Source: Phyllostachys edulis
Lineage: Eukaryota; Streptophyta; Magnoliopsida; Poales; Poaceae
DNA: 64,000 nucleotides
Direction: 5' to 3'
Assembly: GCA_036346405.1 (NCBI GenBank)
Contig: CM070562.1
Location: 103,502,999-103,566,998 of the forward strand
Below are positions 12,704-24,277 of this stretch, piece by piece. How positions within the stretch are numbered: the stretch's first letter is position 1; every line of letters starts with the position of its first letter. The translations under genes and the position numbers were made by a program. Below the pieces are notes generated by a model, which had not been told where the DNA came from, did not search any database, and saw nothing but the letters and a program-made list of their open reading frames with translations.

Positions 12704-14043
12704 AAATAGTCTGACCACTTTAGGAAATTAGTCCCATGACATGAGAAGGATGAGGCAGTAGCCACGGGCAACCTCATTGAGCCCATGCAAGTTTAAAAAG
12801 TATGGATGCAAGGAGGCGTCGGGACATCCAATTACGGATGTTGTCGATAAGTAATTGGGCCGCCGCTATGTTCGAGAAAGTGGCGTGGATCTTGCGAGTA
12901 CTCCGGCGGGAAGTGGCATCATCTATCGACAATCAACAATTCTTGAGCATGTAATTGTCTTTAAACCCAACAAGAACACCAAGCAACAAGTGAGAATTCT
13001 TTTGAAATGTGAGAATGGTTGCTTGGTGTTCTTGTTGGGTTTAACATGATGCGATCCTTCTCAAGATCCATGCGTTGAATCCCTCCAACATGGCCGAGAC
13101 TTCACCATAACAATATATATGATGCCGTTTTAATGGCACAAGCATGCCACCGCTTGGGGCTTTATAGAAAAAGTCATGATGAGCAGTTTGACCACAAACC
13201 GTGCAGATAGGTTCCTATCACGAGCGGTTTCAGTAATAACCGTCAGTAAAAGTATGCATTACAGATGGTTTGAAAACCGTCTGTGATGACCTCATGTCAT
13301 CACTGACCTATAAACTCAGACAGCTCACGAAACCGTCTGTGATGACGTTTTTGAACCGTCTGTGAATACCTTTTCTGTAGTAGTGGACCGTTATTGCAGC
13401 ATACAATATGACAACTAAAATTCCAAATCAATCCACCACTGAATAATCATTAACTATTAAAAGCTTGTAGCTACTGATGTCCAGTCAAGTAATCCACAAA
13501 CATAATATTATGGGCAAGTTGACACGACATGCAACATCACTTACATTAACTGTGAGAAATCATCTATAATAATGCAACTTGGGAGGACAAGAACACTTTA
13601 AAACATCCTACCATCTTATTATTGCTAACAATGATCAACTACTAATTCAGAAAAGTTCTCTGTATTTTGATGCATATTCCTGACACGTCCTTAATTTTTT
13701 CAGCAAAAAAAAATATGAAAAGAAAATAAGGAAAAAGTTTCTTCGTTTTTGGCAGGAATAATAACCGCATGTCTAGTGATAGAAGCTTGTGCGCGCATAC
13801 CAGGAAATTGCAGGCATTAATTCCTTGTCATGGTTAATAGCTCGATATCCCACAACATCAATACCTGCAAATAGGAAACATACCACTTGTGAAGACCAAA
13901 AATGGAGGAAAGGACCTATTGTATATTAAACGAAAACAGGTAAAGAACACACAAATAGAATATGTAAACCATCAATGATAAGAAAAACCTACAAAGGACT
14001 TGTTATCACAAACACAAATACTCAAGAAGGCAAGACAAATCGT

Positions 14044-14262
14044 TGAGAGAAACTCAGAAACCACCGCAATGAACAGGACATTTCTTAATTATTTGAGTAT
14101 GCCTCGGTAGAGGGAAAAGTGGGCTGAACATTGTTGTTATGATTTGGCATAGATAAAATTCACAAAGTGTGGTAACAAACATATGGAGACAAAAGCAATC
14201 ACAACATCAATACTACACTATTTTGTATGCATCCCCAAAGGGTGTTTTGTCATGCACACTAA
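14044..14262. repeat. Copy 2 of the dispersed 225-bp duplication
   Basis: Same orientation as 10092-10319 and about 85-90% similar by eye. See that entry. The stretch 13389-14043 between the CACTA element and this copy shows no gene. Confidence 0.75.
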
Positions 14263-14377
14263 GCTGTAGTGATGAGTTTCCTTCTGTTAGGAGATCCAAG
14301 TGGAGCCTATAAATGATTTAAGTTAAACTGCACTACAATAGCACTTATTGTCAGATTTATTAGTAAACATGCTGTTA

Positions 14378-14737
14378 GAGCATCTACAACAATACACCTC
14401 AGCTGTTACTAAGAGCATGCCACATCAGCATTTTGATGATGTGGAAGAGAGAAGGGGAGGAGAGAGAGTGAAGCTGTTTCTATATGAAGAAACTATGAGA
14501 TTGTTAATACCAAGACGTAAGTAACAACTAGTAACAACAAAATACTCTATTGGAGCCTTTAGTTGTTACTTAAACATTCATTTTGTGGGTCCCACTGCCT
14601 ACCAATATGCTTGTAGCAATTAAGTCTTAGATACAAGCTTAAGAAACAATCTATTGGAATGGTTGTTTCTTGTTATTAGATTGAGTACTCTCTCTCCTCT
14701 TAGTAACAAACTAAGAAACAACCTATTGTAGATGCTC
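14378..14737. mobile_element. Tourist-type MITE (PIF/Harbinger)
   Basis: Terminal inverted repeats GAGCATCTACAACAAT and ATTGTAGATGCTC, flanked by the trinucleotide TTA on both sides (14375-14377, 14738-14740). The length of 360 bp, lack of coding and TTA duplication fit Tourist MITEs. Confidence 0.88.
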
Positions 14738-14850
14738 TTAGATGATAGCCCATCATCCACATGTTGAAGTGACAGAAAGAATAATTTTTAGCTTAACCTC
14801 ATGTTAGACCAGGCAACATAAATGATGTTAGATTAAGATATAAGATAATA

Positions 14851-15107
14851 CTCCCTTCGTTCTTTTTTATTTGACGTTTTTAACTTTTCACGATCTCTGA
14901 GATGCGACTTTGACCGTTACTTTTTTATAACTTTATATTAAAGCATACCAATAAAATTACAATATTATGAAAGTATTTTTGACGATAAATCTAATGGTAT
15001 AGTTTTCATGTAGCCAATCCATATAGTTTTAAACATATTGGTTACCTAACTTTGGAAAGTTTGACGGCATAGATTCTAGGGTGTCAAATAAAAAAGAATG
15101 GAGGGAG
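14851..15107. mobile_element. Stowaway MITE (Tc1/mariner)
   Basis: Ends CTCCCTTCGTTCTTTTTTAT and the inverse of CTCCCTCCATTCTTTTTTAT, flanked by TA on both sides. 257 bp, AT-rich and non-coding. Confidence 0.92.
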
Positions 15108-17609
15108 TAATTGGATAATATCAATTAAACGAAATTGTAGTGTTTACCTTCAATAATACTCAAGACTAAGTATCTGGTCGTTTTCTATGTCTTGTGGAAA
15201 AGTAGTTTTCTATTAATATAATTAAACTGATTCTTAGTTCTTAGTTGACAAAATCAACAGTAAGATATGGCATCTAAAATTACATATTAACTTATTATGT
15301 GGTGTGTTTCAAACACAAAACTTACATTAGCACCACAAAGACACATGTGATTATCTAGATTAAATAAGTTTAATCAAAGTTTTGCAGATTTTATACAAAA
15401 ACTTTCTTGTTTAAGTATTTAGTGGAAGTGGTTCACTCTACAATATTTGTTAGATATAGGAAGTATTATTGTGTAGTACATCGTTGGTTTGCTTACTGTC
15501 TCCTATAAGCAAGATTTTTGGGTGTAGCCATATGGTGTTTTCATCTTTCGAACATTGTAACATCAACAATTGCCTCATAGACCATGACCTTTCTATTAGG
15601 CAAATGAGAGCATGAGACATGTGCAAGGAAATTCGGACACTAAAATTGTTTCATCCATAGCATTCAAGCACATTTGAAGACCTATATTGTACACAAATGT
15701 AGAAAGTGTTTTTTCCACGAAAACCCAACCATGATCGGTAGATAACGGACCTTGCTGCTGGCGTGCTGGGTCATAGCTCTTATATATCTTCACCATCACC
15801 TCTAACCCAATCCACCTAATTGATACAGTAACAGTAGTAGAAAGAAGAAAAATAAGATGCAAGCATGAAAATTACAAACAGAGGGAAAGAGCAAGTGCAG
15901 AAGAGGAAGAGCAAGTGCAGAAGGCGAAGAATTTACCCGGTTCTTTTGAGTGTAGAAGGGAAGAGCAAGTGCAGGAATGAGGTTATGTGGAAGCAGAGCA
16001 GCATCTTTTGTATCTTCAAAGGAGGAAACTGCTGGAATAGGCACGATTCATTGATTGCAATCGCCGTGCATTCGAACTGGGTGGTTTGCAAGAAAAGTGT
16101 TTGTGCAGAGCTAGGCTCACATGGTCGACGACATGCAGCACCAAGCTGTCTCCATCCTCTACACCATGGCGGCGCAAATCTAGGGCAGCGGAGATGTGAT
16201 GAGGGGCGGCGTCGGAGCGCAGCACGATGGAGCGATGGTGATAGCACGCGAACCAAGGGTGGTGGCGCCAATGCAGTTGTGTGAAGGGGCAACGTCTGAA
16301 TGCGGCCACGTGAATCGCTGGCGGGGCGGAGAAAGAAGAGTCTGTGAAGAATGAACCCCACCACCCCCTCCACACAGAACCGGCCCAGATCCGGCTTGTT
16401 CGCTCTGGATCCGGCTATCCCCGACTTCAAAAGGGGGGTTGCAACGCACGGGCACTTGCCGATGTAGAGGGAAGGCCGGAGAGGTCGAGAGGGGGGTTGC
16501 GGGTGAGGAGAAGGATGGAGAGGATAGGATTGGTCGGCGGGCACGCCACACGGGTGAGACAGGAGAGGGGAGAGATATGGGGTGACAAGGGAGCAGGAGA
16601 GAGAGAAGGATGGAGGGTGGTGTAAGCGTGGGAGGTGGGAGGATAGGGTTGTCTACCGCACGATGACATCTGGCCCTCAGGTGTCCCGCTCATATATCTG
16701 ACGGACACAGAAGAGGATAGAAGGATGGACGACCACCAACTCTAATTTTTAAGTAGTAGACATAACATTGCCATCAAGTGAGAAGATAAGATTACTCTTG
16801 CTCCACAAAAGCTGCAAATTATAATGTCAGCCTGTCAGGGACACCTGCGTCGTCGCTACTGGGCGGATCAAGTAACTAAGCCTACACGCCGCTACAGGGG
16901 AGGCCCGACAAAGACAACGTCCGTGCAGGTACTTCCAAACGCGACGAACCCCACACTGGGATCCTCCCATACGAACGGCTCGGCACGGGGGAGACACCTC
17001 AATAAATAAACACATGGCAAGCCATCGGAATCGTACCAAGGTATGATCATGTCATATGATTCACTAGATTAAAAACGCATCAGCCTCCGTTCATCTCACA
17101 CCTCGTGCAAGATTTACAGCGCAATCATCCAAACCAAGCACAATTATTTCGACTACGGGCCCATTGCTCAGTCACTTCTGGTTACGTGTCTGAGACCCGG
17201 TCAAATGACGCTAATCAGATCGCGACTGTACGTGGGAGCAATCTTGCAATAGATTTAGGATTTCAGATTCATCAGAGGTGAGTCACATGCAGGCCTGCCT
17301 TTAACCTGTCATGACCATAGTACTAGTGCTACTACGCTACACCGAATTTACCACTCCCAATCACTCTTACATGTGTGTAAAATGCTCGGCACAGCAACAA
17401 AAAAAAATGGCGACAGGCAGTGCTAATTGCAACTCTAAAGAATTCAAGCTCGCGGAGCGAGGATGCATGGCACACCAGAGATGAAGGAACGGGAGCAGAT
17501 TAACTAACCAAAGCCTGACCAAAGTTGTTGGTCTCGACCGTAGCATAGTACATTCACAAGCCACTACACCATGGAGAAGCTAAGCAACTACTCCGTAGTT
17601 ACGTACGTA
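15108..17609. other. Spacer with a GC-rich non-coding block
   Basis: 15108-15850 is AT-rich with nothing recognised. 16080-16700 is GC-rich with many overlapping open frames on both strands and no family match; I do not call a gene. At 16741-16760 the minus strand reads TCTACTACTTAAAAATTAGA, which resembles the 5' end of grass Helitrons, but no matching 3' end was found. 16800-17600 shows nothing. Confidence 0.45.
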
Positions 17610-18038
17610 CTAGGGGTCGAAGAGGTGGCCGGCGCAGCGGCATTTCCACCCCAACGGCTTGTAGTTGGAGTACTGCGCAAAGCCGGCGACCTCGTCGTCG
17701 GCGACGCGGACCGGGCGGCTAAACCCCGGGAGCGTCGCCACCTGGACGGGCTTGCAGGGGTTGCACGCGTTGCACCGGTTGTGGCAGCTCGGCGGCGTCG
17801 AGCCCAGCCGCGACTTGTCCTCCGCTAAGTTCTGCTCGCAAATGCAGTGCACTTCAGACGCGTACAGGAGGCTACGCATAATGAGGAGTAATGTAATGTG
17901 AGATGCGATGCGATGCGATATTCTCATACGTACCTGATAAGAGGAGCGCGTCGTGGTGCGGATGCCCGTTGCAGCTCCGAGAAGGAAACTCAGAAACATG
18001 GCCGCGAGGAATGCTCGGCGAGGTGAGCTCACGGCCAT
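17610..18038 (-). CDS. EPF-like secreted cysteine-rich peptide (EPFL1/2-type), two exons
   Basis: Precursor of a secreted signalling peptide of the EPIDERMAL PATTERNING FACTOR-LIKE family, which act through ERECTA-type receptor kinases in growth and patterning. Exon 1 is 18038-17934 and exon 2 is 17831-17610; the 102-bp GT-AG intron is phase 0. The precursor is 108 aa. Residues 1-25 form a signal peptide with a hydrophobic core (FLAAMFLSFLLGAATG). The C-terminal domain starts near RLGSTPPSCHNRCNACNPC and ends SNYKPLGWKCRCAGHLFDP, with six cysteines: four in CHNRCNACNPC and two in WKCRC. The short loop between them (about 35 residues) and the ending best fit the EPFL1/2/3 branch, not the stomatal EPF1/2 or STOMAGEN branches. 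The intron is a multiple of three without stops, so a retained-intron form would still read through. Which exact orthologue it is cannot be decided here. The promoter lies above 18060. Confidence 0.88.
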   Translation of the reverse strand: MAVSSPRRAFLAAMFLSFLLGAATGIRTTTRSSYQVRMRISHRIASHITLLLIMRSLLYASEVHCICEQNLAEDKSRLGSTPPSCHNRCNACNPCKPVQVATLPGFSRPVRVADDEVAGFAQYSNYKPLGWKCRCAGHLFDP

Positions 18039-20116
18039 TGGACCATCTCATTACAACCAGATGTAATGTATTGGAGAGAGTTAACGAGAAGAGAAGCGTC
18101 TTGGAGGTAGCAAACAAAAGAGAAGCTTCTTGCAGTGAGATCGAAGAGAAAGCTAGCTTGCCTTCTGTATAGGCTCTTCCATTAGCCTACGTACCTTGCT
18201 AAAGATGCAGCTAGGAGAACCTTGCTTCTTGGAGCTAAGGTATGGGCAGTGATGGTGCCACAGGAGCGGAGCATAAGAGAAGGTGGTCAGAGGCCTATGA
18301 GGAGCAAAGTTGCAAAGGGGAGGAGGAATGGTGAGTTATTGTCTAATTTGGCATCTTTTTAAAACGAAATAGCAAACCTAGACAACTTGCATCCGAAATA
18401 ACAAAAATAACATCTCTGCTGCACTCCACGTGCCAAGCACCCCTCCTACTGTGCTCTTCGTGCGCAGAACCCCACCACCTATCGTGATCCCCGTGCACAG
18501 TAGTTCACCTGCCGTGCTTCCAGTCAGTGGCAAGAACGTACCTGCCCACAGTGCCCATGTGCACACACCATCCTGCCATAGGCTAGGAGCACGGTAGGCA
18601 CTTGCCGCTCATGGGGATTGCGGTAGGGCGATTCCGCCTACGGAGAGCACGGTAGGTGGTTTTAGCAGACTAAAAATGCGGTAGAGGACACGTGCCATTT
18701 GTCTAACCTGTCGTGATGTTATTTTTATCATTTCATTCATATGTGGCTAGATTTGCCACTTCGTTTAAAACGAAGCTAAAAAAGTCAAAAACTCGAGGAA
18801 TGAGACGACACGGACAAATGTACAAAAGGGGGGCACCACTGCAGAATGGAGGCCACAGCGAGGACAGGGGTGTGACCACCCCTCGCTGCTACGTGTATAT
18901 TACCTATCACTCTGGTGTAAACGCGCGGCTTCTAGTGACATTCTACTGGCTAGCTCCTCTCTCTTTCTCTCCTCGCTCCTTCCTGTGAAGAATTAATTAA
19001 ACCGCTTTCTCGGAGTAAAGGAATTGAATGGCGCCACAACAATCGTTATCATTTTGGGAACATGGCCGGGTTTGACACTTTGACTGACTGGCGTGCCACG
19101 ACGAATGAGCTATATACATATAGCTAGCCGAAAGAACAAGGCCACCTTACATGATAAGGAAAGGTCGAGCAGCTAGCTAGTTGGGCGACGCTGATAGCGA
19201 AGGAGCGGAGGACCTCACTGTTGTTGCATGAGTGCCAAAGCTGGCCGCTAGCAGCTACTACTAGCCATGGCAGCTAGGACAGATGGGAAGCGTGAATATG
19301 AGGGTGAGAACAGCTTACATCTACGCTCCTCTGATGCGTGCATGGTCCAAATTCTCCGTGGCAGCAAGATCCAAGTAGACTGGCATCGCATGCACCGGAA
19401 AACAACCCATCCTTTCGTGATCTCGGTTCGTAGCAAATAGAATGTGAGGTTCCGTACAAATGATTAATAGACGATGCATCAACGATGGCCATCAAGACGC
19501 TTTGAGCAACCCGTACTGCTGGTCGACAGCGTTACCGCTCGAGGACCAAGAGTTCAGAAGTCCATTTACTCGCAAGGACGATGATGAACAGATGAAGAAC
19601 CACCAGTCTCAATGGCTCGCCGTAGAGGTCAAACGTTCGTGGTGTAGTTCCTCGTGTAGGGCAGCAGTGAGGTTGGTAGGTCGGCAGGTCGGGGGCGCGT
19701 CGATCCTGGTGGCAGCACAGGCCGGCCAAGAGCAGGGCTGGTGTGAGAGCTGAAAAGTGTGGCAGAATCGAAAGAAAAGACGGTCTACTGTCTACGTACG
19801 TACAAGCTGTAGTTCCAGCCATCTATCCATCAAATGTTTTCACCAGTGTGTTCGATGCTTCCATAGCACACGGTCTCCAGCAAGAACGCCGACCCGGATC
19901 CGCTGCTCTTTCGAAGTTCACGCCGAGCAATGTGCATCCTCGGGTCACAGGACTAGCACAGCGCATGCATCGCAGAACCATGCCGCCCGTTTTAAAGGCA
20001 GCGTTTAAGCAATGGCACGTGGTCTAGTCCAATGGTATTCGCTCAGCGCGCGCCACAGCGTGCTTGAGACTAATAAGGTTATTCCCGGTGCAAGACATTG
20101 ATGCGTGTATATCTAG
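18039..20116. other. EPFL upstream region and spacer
   Basis: 18040-18180 is a CT-rich leader and promoter region for the EPFL gene, read on the minus strand; only a weak TATA-like CCTATAC is visible near 18170. 18356-18775 has imperfect inverted ends (AACGAAATAGCAAACCTAG and the inverse of AACGAAGTGGCAAATCTAG) and may be an old DNA element. 18780-20116 shows no recognisable gene. Confidence 0.45.
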
Positions 20117-20510
20117 TGCATATAGTGTATTTGGTGTACATATACACAAATTTTTTGTTTGGGTATTAAACAAGCATAAAAAATTATGAAAAAAATTCTA
20201 GATGTAGTTGATGGTGTTTTGTTCCACCCTTTAAAATTTCAAGTTCAAACTCAATGTATGTTAGAAGAAACAAAAAAGAGAAATTCACTGTGAATAGTAA
20301 CATTTCATGTTTTCTCTTTCCTCTTTCCTCTTTCATACTATTCACAGTGAATTTCTCTTTTTTGTTTCTTCTAACATACATTGAGTTTGAACTTGAAATT
20401 TTAAAGGGTGGAACAAAACACCATCAACTACATCTAGAATTTTTTCAGAATTTTTATGCTTGTTTGATACCCAAACAAAAAGTTTCACCATTGATGATAC
20501 TAAATGCACT
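20117..20510. mobile_element. Palindromic MITE with a near-perfect 147-bp hairpin
   Basis: 20152-20299 is the inverse of about 20336-20482 with very few mismatches, around a 36-nt pyrimidine-rich loop (20300-20335). Because the arms mirror each other, both strands start open frames with the same MYVRRNKKEKFTVN. A transcript would fold into one long hairpin. It shares interior sequence with the neighbouring element. Confidence 0.85.
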
Positions 20511-20763
20511 AGTGCACTATATGTCATTTGGTGCACATATGAAAAAACTTTTAGTTTAGGTATCAAATTAGCATAAAAATTAATAGAAAAAAATTCTATA
20601 TGTAATTTATAGAGTTTTGTTCTACCATTTAAAATTTGAAGTTCAAAATCGAAATGTTAGAAGAAACAAAAATAAATTCATCTGAATAGTAATACTATAT
20701 GCTAATTTGATACCTAAACTAAAAGTTTTTCCATATGTGCACCAAATGGCATATGTGCACTAG
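20511..20763. mobile_element. Related MITE with about 65-bp inverted ends
   Basis: Inverted ends around TAGTGCACTATATGTCATTT and its diverged inverse at 20696-20763. The interior is a diverged copy of the left arm of the preceding palindrome (TTTGTTC..CC.TTTAAAATTT). The two elements abut, sharing TGCACTAG-type ends. Confidence 0.75.
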
Positions 20764-20879
20764 ATATGCAGCCAACATTGATGTGCTATGTATATACCCT
20801 CCACGTCACCTAAAAATAACTATGAATATCATCACTCTCCAATATGTAATGTCTACAAGTGAGCTCAATCAATAAATCA

Positions 20880-21290
20880 TCTGACACCTTCTCCCATGTT
20901 TCTCTCTCTCCCCGCTCTCCTCCCTCCCACCGACCGTCTCCCTCTCTTCCCTCACCCATCTCACACTCGCCTCCCCGCTCACCGGTGACCGCCTCCCCCT
21001 CCCCCTCCCCCTCCCCCTCCCCCTCCACCTCCGTCGGCAACCTCCCGTCGTCGCCGCCCCCTCTCTCTCCTTCAAACTCCCTCCTCCCACGGTTTCTCCG
21101 TTGGCCACCTCGCCCGCTGTTATCGATGCCGGCTGCTCTGTTCTCCTTTGCCCCCAGATCTGGCCGGATCTGAGACGTGCCCACCGACGTAGCCATGGCA
21201 CGGCTGTGACCTCGGCAAGGGGCTGCGGTGGGACGCCAGCAAGGCGATGGGCTCGAGCGTAGTGGCAAGTGGCTCGGTCGTGTGCGGAGG
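20880..21290. other. GC-rich low-complexity block
   Basis: Contains a CTCCCC hexamer run (about 20996-21026) that reads as a Gly-Glu repeat on the minus strand. Long open frames on both strands come from composition; no gene is called. Confidence 0.5.
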
Positions 21291-21298
21291 CCACGATG

Positions 21299-21451
21299 CA
21301 GGGGCGGAGCTGGGCCTCGGGGCCCGAGGCCCAGCGAAAAAACACCAGCCAAATTAAAAAATAAAACATAAAAACTCAGTGTAAATTAGTATTTGGACTG
21401 AAATCCTACTGGACCGGCCCGAGGCGTTGGGCTAGGCTAGCTCCGCCCATG
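21299..21451. mobile_element. hAT-type MITE, 153 bp
   Basis: Ends CAGGGGCGGAGCTGGGCC and the inverse of CATGGGCGGAGCTAGCC. Flanking octamers CCACGATG (21291-21298) and CCACGGTG (21452-21459) match at 7 of 8 positions, the 8-bp duplication of hAT elements. Confidence 0.8.
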
Positions 21452-21459
21452 CCACGGTG

Positions 21460-22839
21460 GGCAATGCAGTGGCCATGGCGGAAGACGGCGAGCAACACAG
21501 GCAACGACAATGAGGACATGCCATCATTTAATGCAGTGTCCCAATAAATAGTGTACATAGACACTACTCTCCTCCCCCAAGGCAAGATTTTGATGTTTCT
21601 TAATGATTGGATTGTGTGACCATGCAATGTCTAGTGCAAGACAGTAAGACGCAGCTTTCCTCTCTCTTCCTTAACTCGTTGCCACATCATCTCTTGTCAT
21701 ATGTGGATCCTATGTGGATATCTAATTAATTCTATAGACATTGTACAGGGCGGATTATTGGGAGTGCCCTAATGAACACGGCCGTAAGGGCACTAACTTC
21801 AGTTTCCTGACATTGTGTTCACTGTTTATTGTTCAATGAATTCAGCCTTTTTTTTTCGTGTGGCAATGGATTCAGTTCGCCGTGACGCCATGTCTTCTTT
21901 ATGCCTGGGATAGCATCAATAACAAAAGACTGCACTTTACTTCGCTTGTTTCTTGAAGAAGAGATGGTGAACTTTGCACTAGAACCACTAAGAATAGGAA
22001 AACAAATTCAGGGTCGTAGGGATGCTGATTGCAAGATGGCAGGGAAATGGACGCTCGAACGAAGAAGGCAGACACAGCTCCCAAATTGAGAGCATACGTG
22101 GAAGAGCTCTTTTGCGATATACTTAATTTAATACGGTCGTCTATTATCTTTGATTCAATGGTTCAGATTAGTTAGTATTTAGTTATATACCACATCTGGT
22201 AGTATAAATAGTAGAATCTTAAGGGATAGAACATAATTGGCATGTGGAAATCACTTGCCATAAGAGTAATATTTTTCAACTTTAGTTCGAAAAATCTATA
22301 ATACCTTAAAAATATAAATACAAAGAAAAATTTATTATACCCTTAACTTATTAATAATCAAATTTAATTTATACTGCTACCATATATGTAGCAGTAGAAT
22401 ATACCGTAAAATTTCTTATGCGCTCGCAGGGTAGGATACTGCATAACCTTCTAAGCTTTCTCATTGGTCTGCCGAACTTTCCAACTTTACAAAAAAAAAT
22501 ATTCTTTGCCCCCCAGTAATTAAAAATCCCCTCCTGGCGGCTGGCGAAAAGGACGCTGGCGGTACATGTATAAGCCATTGGATACTTTAGGGTACGCCTA
22601 TAGCTAGGCAACGTACACTCCGCTCCAAATTTGGTGTCTCGAATTCTCGAGTCACATGACCGGGTTCTTGTGACCATGTACGGCATGGTGAAATGAGCCG
22701 TGAGAGTAGACCAGCAAACAAAGATACTAGCAGAGCAGATTTCAATTGCAGAATCATTTAGTTCAGAAGAAAAAGGTCAAGATGTTAGGACAAGTGGTCT
22801 AATCAAGGGTTAAGAGATGAGTTGGGGCATTGGATGAGT
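21460..22839. other. Spacer
   Basis: No gene, terminal repeat or RNA gene recognised in this AT-rich stretch. Confidence 0.5.
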
Positions 22840-23572
22840 TCCAAGTCTCCAGCTCAAAATAGACTTAGGTCTACCCACATGTTGCATAAACTAGGCATTC
22901 ACACCAATCTCACTTAAACTTTTATCTTCGTTTCATATAAAAGAGTTAACCTGGAGGTTGAAATACATTTGACACTAGGGTTTTTATATGTTGGTGTAAT
23001 TCTTGCTCAACTAGTGAGGTGGGACTAAACTCATAGTTCACTCATGCTCATGCCCCTACATGGGCTCAATTCATCCTCTCTTGGGTCAGGTCTCACATAC
23101 ACCCACCCTCAAAGGACTCGACGTCCTCATCGGCAACATACCCACAATGAGACAAATGAGCATGCAGGATATATCCTCATAGCACACATTGTACGTGCAG
23201 TCCGGCATATATGTCATGTCGTGTGAGCACTCATTTGGGCTCACACGCAACATGTGCCATATGTCTACGCTCCTGACTCGCACGCATGTATAGCCGCGAG
23301 GATCGCTTCTGATACCATTTGTAACGCTCCAACTACAAATAGGTTTAAGTCTACCCACACACCGGATAAACCACACACTCGCACCAACCCTACTTACATA
23401 TTTATCTTTGCTTCACGTAAAAGGGTTAACTGGTAGTTAAAATGTATTTGGTACTATGATTTATATGCGGGTGCAAACTAGTGCTCAACTAGCAAGATGA
23501 GACCAAGCTTTCAACTCTCGTGCTCATGCTTCTACGTGAGCTCATTTCATCCTCTCTTGGCCAGGTCTCACA
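22840..23572 (-). mobile_element. Miniature LTR retrotransposon (TRIM-like)
   Basis: Two direct repeats, 22840-23097 and 23330-23572, about 75-80% similar, flank only about 230 bp of internal DNA with no coding capacity. Read on the minus strand, the upstream LTR ends GGAGCGTTACA and is followed by AATGGTATCAGAAGC, a match to the initiator-Met tRNA primer site; a purine-rich tract (GGGTGGGTGTATG) precedes the other LTR. LTR divergence implies an old insertion, and no clear target duplication survives. Confidence 0.78.
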
Positions 23573-24277
23573 ACTAACTAGTCAATATCTCATCGGTTGA
23601 TAATAGCCAATGATTCTTGGAAGTTCAGACACTATAAGCTCGTTGAGAACTATTACAAGGAATGTGGCTTACCTTAGGTTTTGGATGTTTGTTTTGATCT
23701 TCATTTTCACCCAAAGTTAGGTGAGCTGCAACAAAATACAGCTCAATTAGGCCGGTCTCCAGCTTCATATTGTTAGTAGAAAAAGTCCATTTTTCAACCC
23801 TATAGGCTCAGTCTGAATTTCAACTCGAAAACCATTTGAAACGTAACCCTTAACAAGCGAAACCAGTTCATTTGACACACTGACCCATTCCACAGCGGTT
23901 TAACATGACGTGGCGACTACGCGTTACTGGTTTTGACACGTCACCCTTCTTCCTCTCTCTCCCCCCATCCTTCAGCTCGTCGGCCACCCCATCAGCTTTG
24001 CTGGCTTGCTGCTCGTCGCCACTGTCCCCCTCCTCCCCTCCCTATCTATCTCTCAAGCGGTGCTTCCATTGCTTCTCTCTCTCCCTCTAAATCGCTGACG
24101 CAAGCTCCTTGCTTTCCATTAATTCTATAAAACCGATAGATCAAGAATTGCATGTATGTGTTGATTTGAGGCCGAGCAGCAGCTACTCACGTGTGGATTT
24201 ACGGCTGAATCACAAATCAGTTGGGATTTCACTCGCCTGAGCTCAAGCTCCTCACGCATTCCTCCTTCTCCTTCTCA
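23573..24277. other. Spacer
   Basis: No gene recognised. A CT-rich stretch at 23940-24090 has composition-driven open frames. Confidence 0.5.

Larger units (their letters stand above)
10365..13385 (+). mobile_element. Non-autonomous CACTA transposon, 3.0 kb
   Basis: Starts CACTACTACAAAAATACT and ends ACCTTTTCTGTAGTAGTG, whose reverse complement is CACTACTACAGAAAAGGT. The flanking trinucleotide GAC is present on both sides (10362-10364 and 13386-13388), the 3-bp duplication expected for CACTA elements. Subterminal regions (10390-10660 and 13195-13370) are packed with direct and inverted AACCGTCTGTGAT-type motifs, the kind bound by the transposase. A further set of these motifs occurs mid-element at 11690-11810. 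No transposase gene is present, so movement would need a helper element. It contains a decayed ORF and two long microsatellites. Confidence 0.92.

Noticed and set aside
4289..13385. One 9-kb CACTA element using the end at 4289
   Set aside because: The flanking trinucleotides differ (CAT and GAC), while 10365 has GAC on both sides.
15933..16544. 203-codon minus-strand frame
   Set aside because: No motif, no splice or promoter support, and competing open frames on both strands.
20810..21369. Minus-strand open frames of 166-180 codons
   Set aside because: Low-complexity Gly-Glu and Arg-rich reading in a GC-rich block, partly inside a hAT MITE; no family features.
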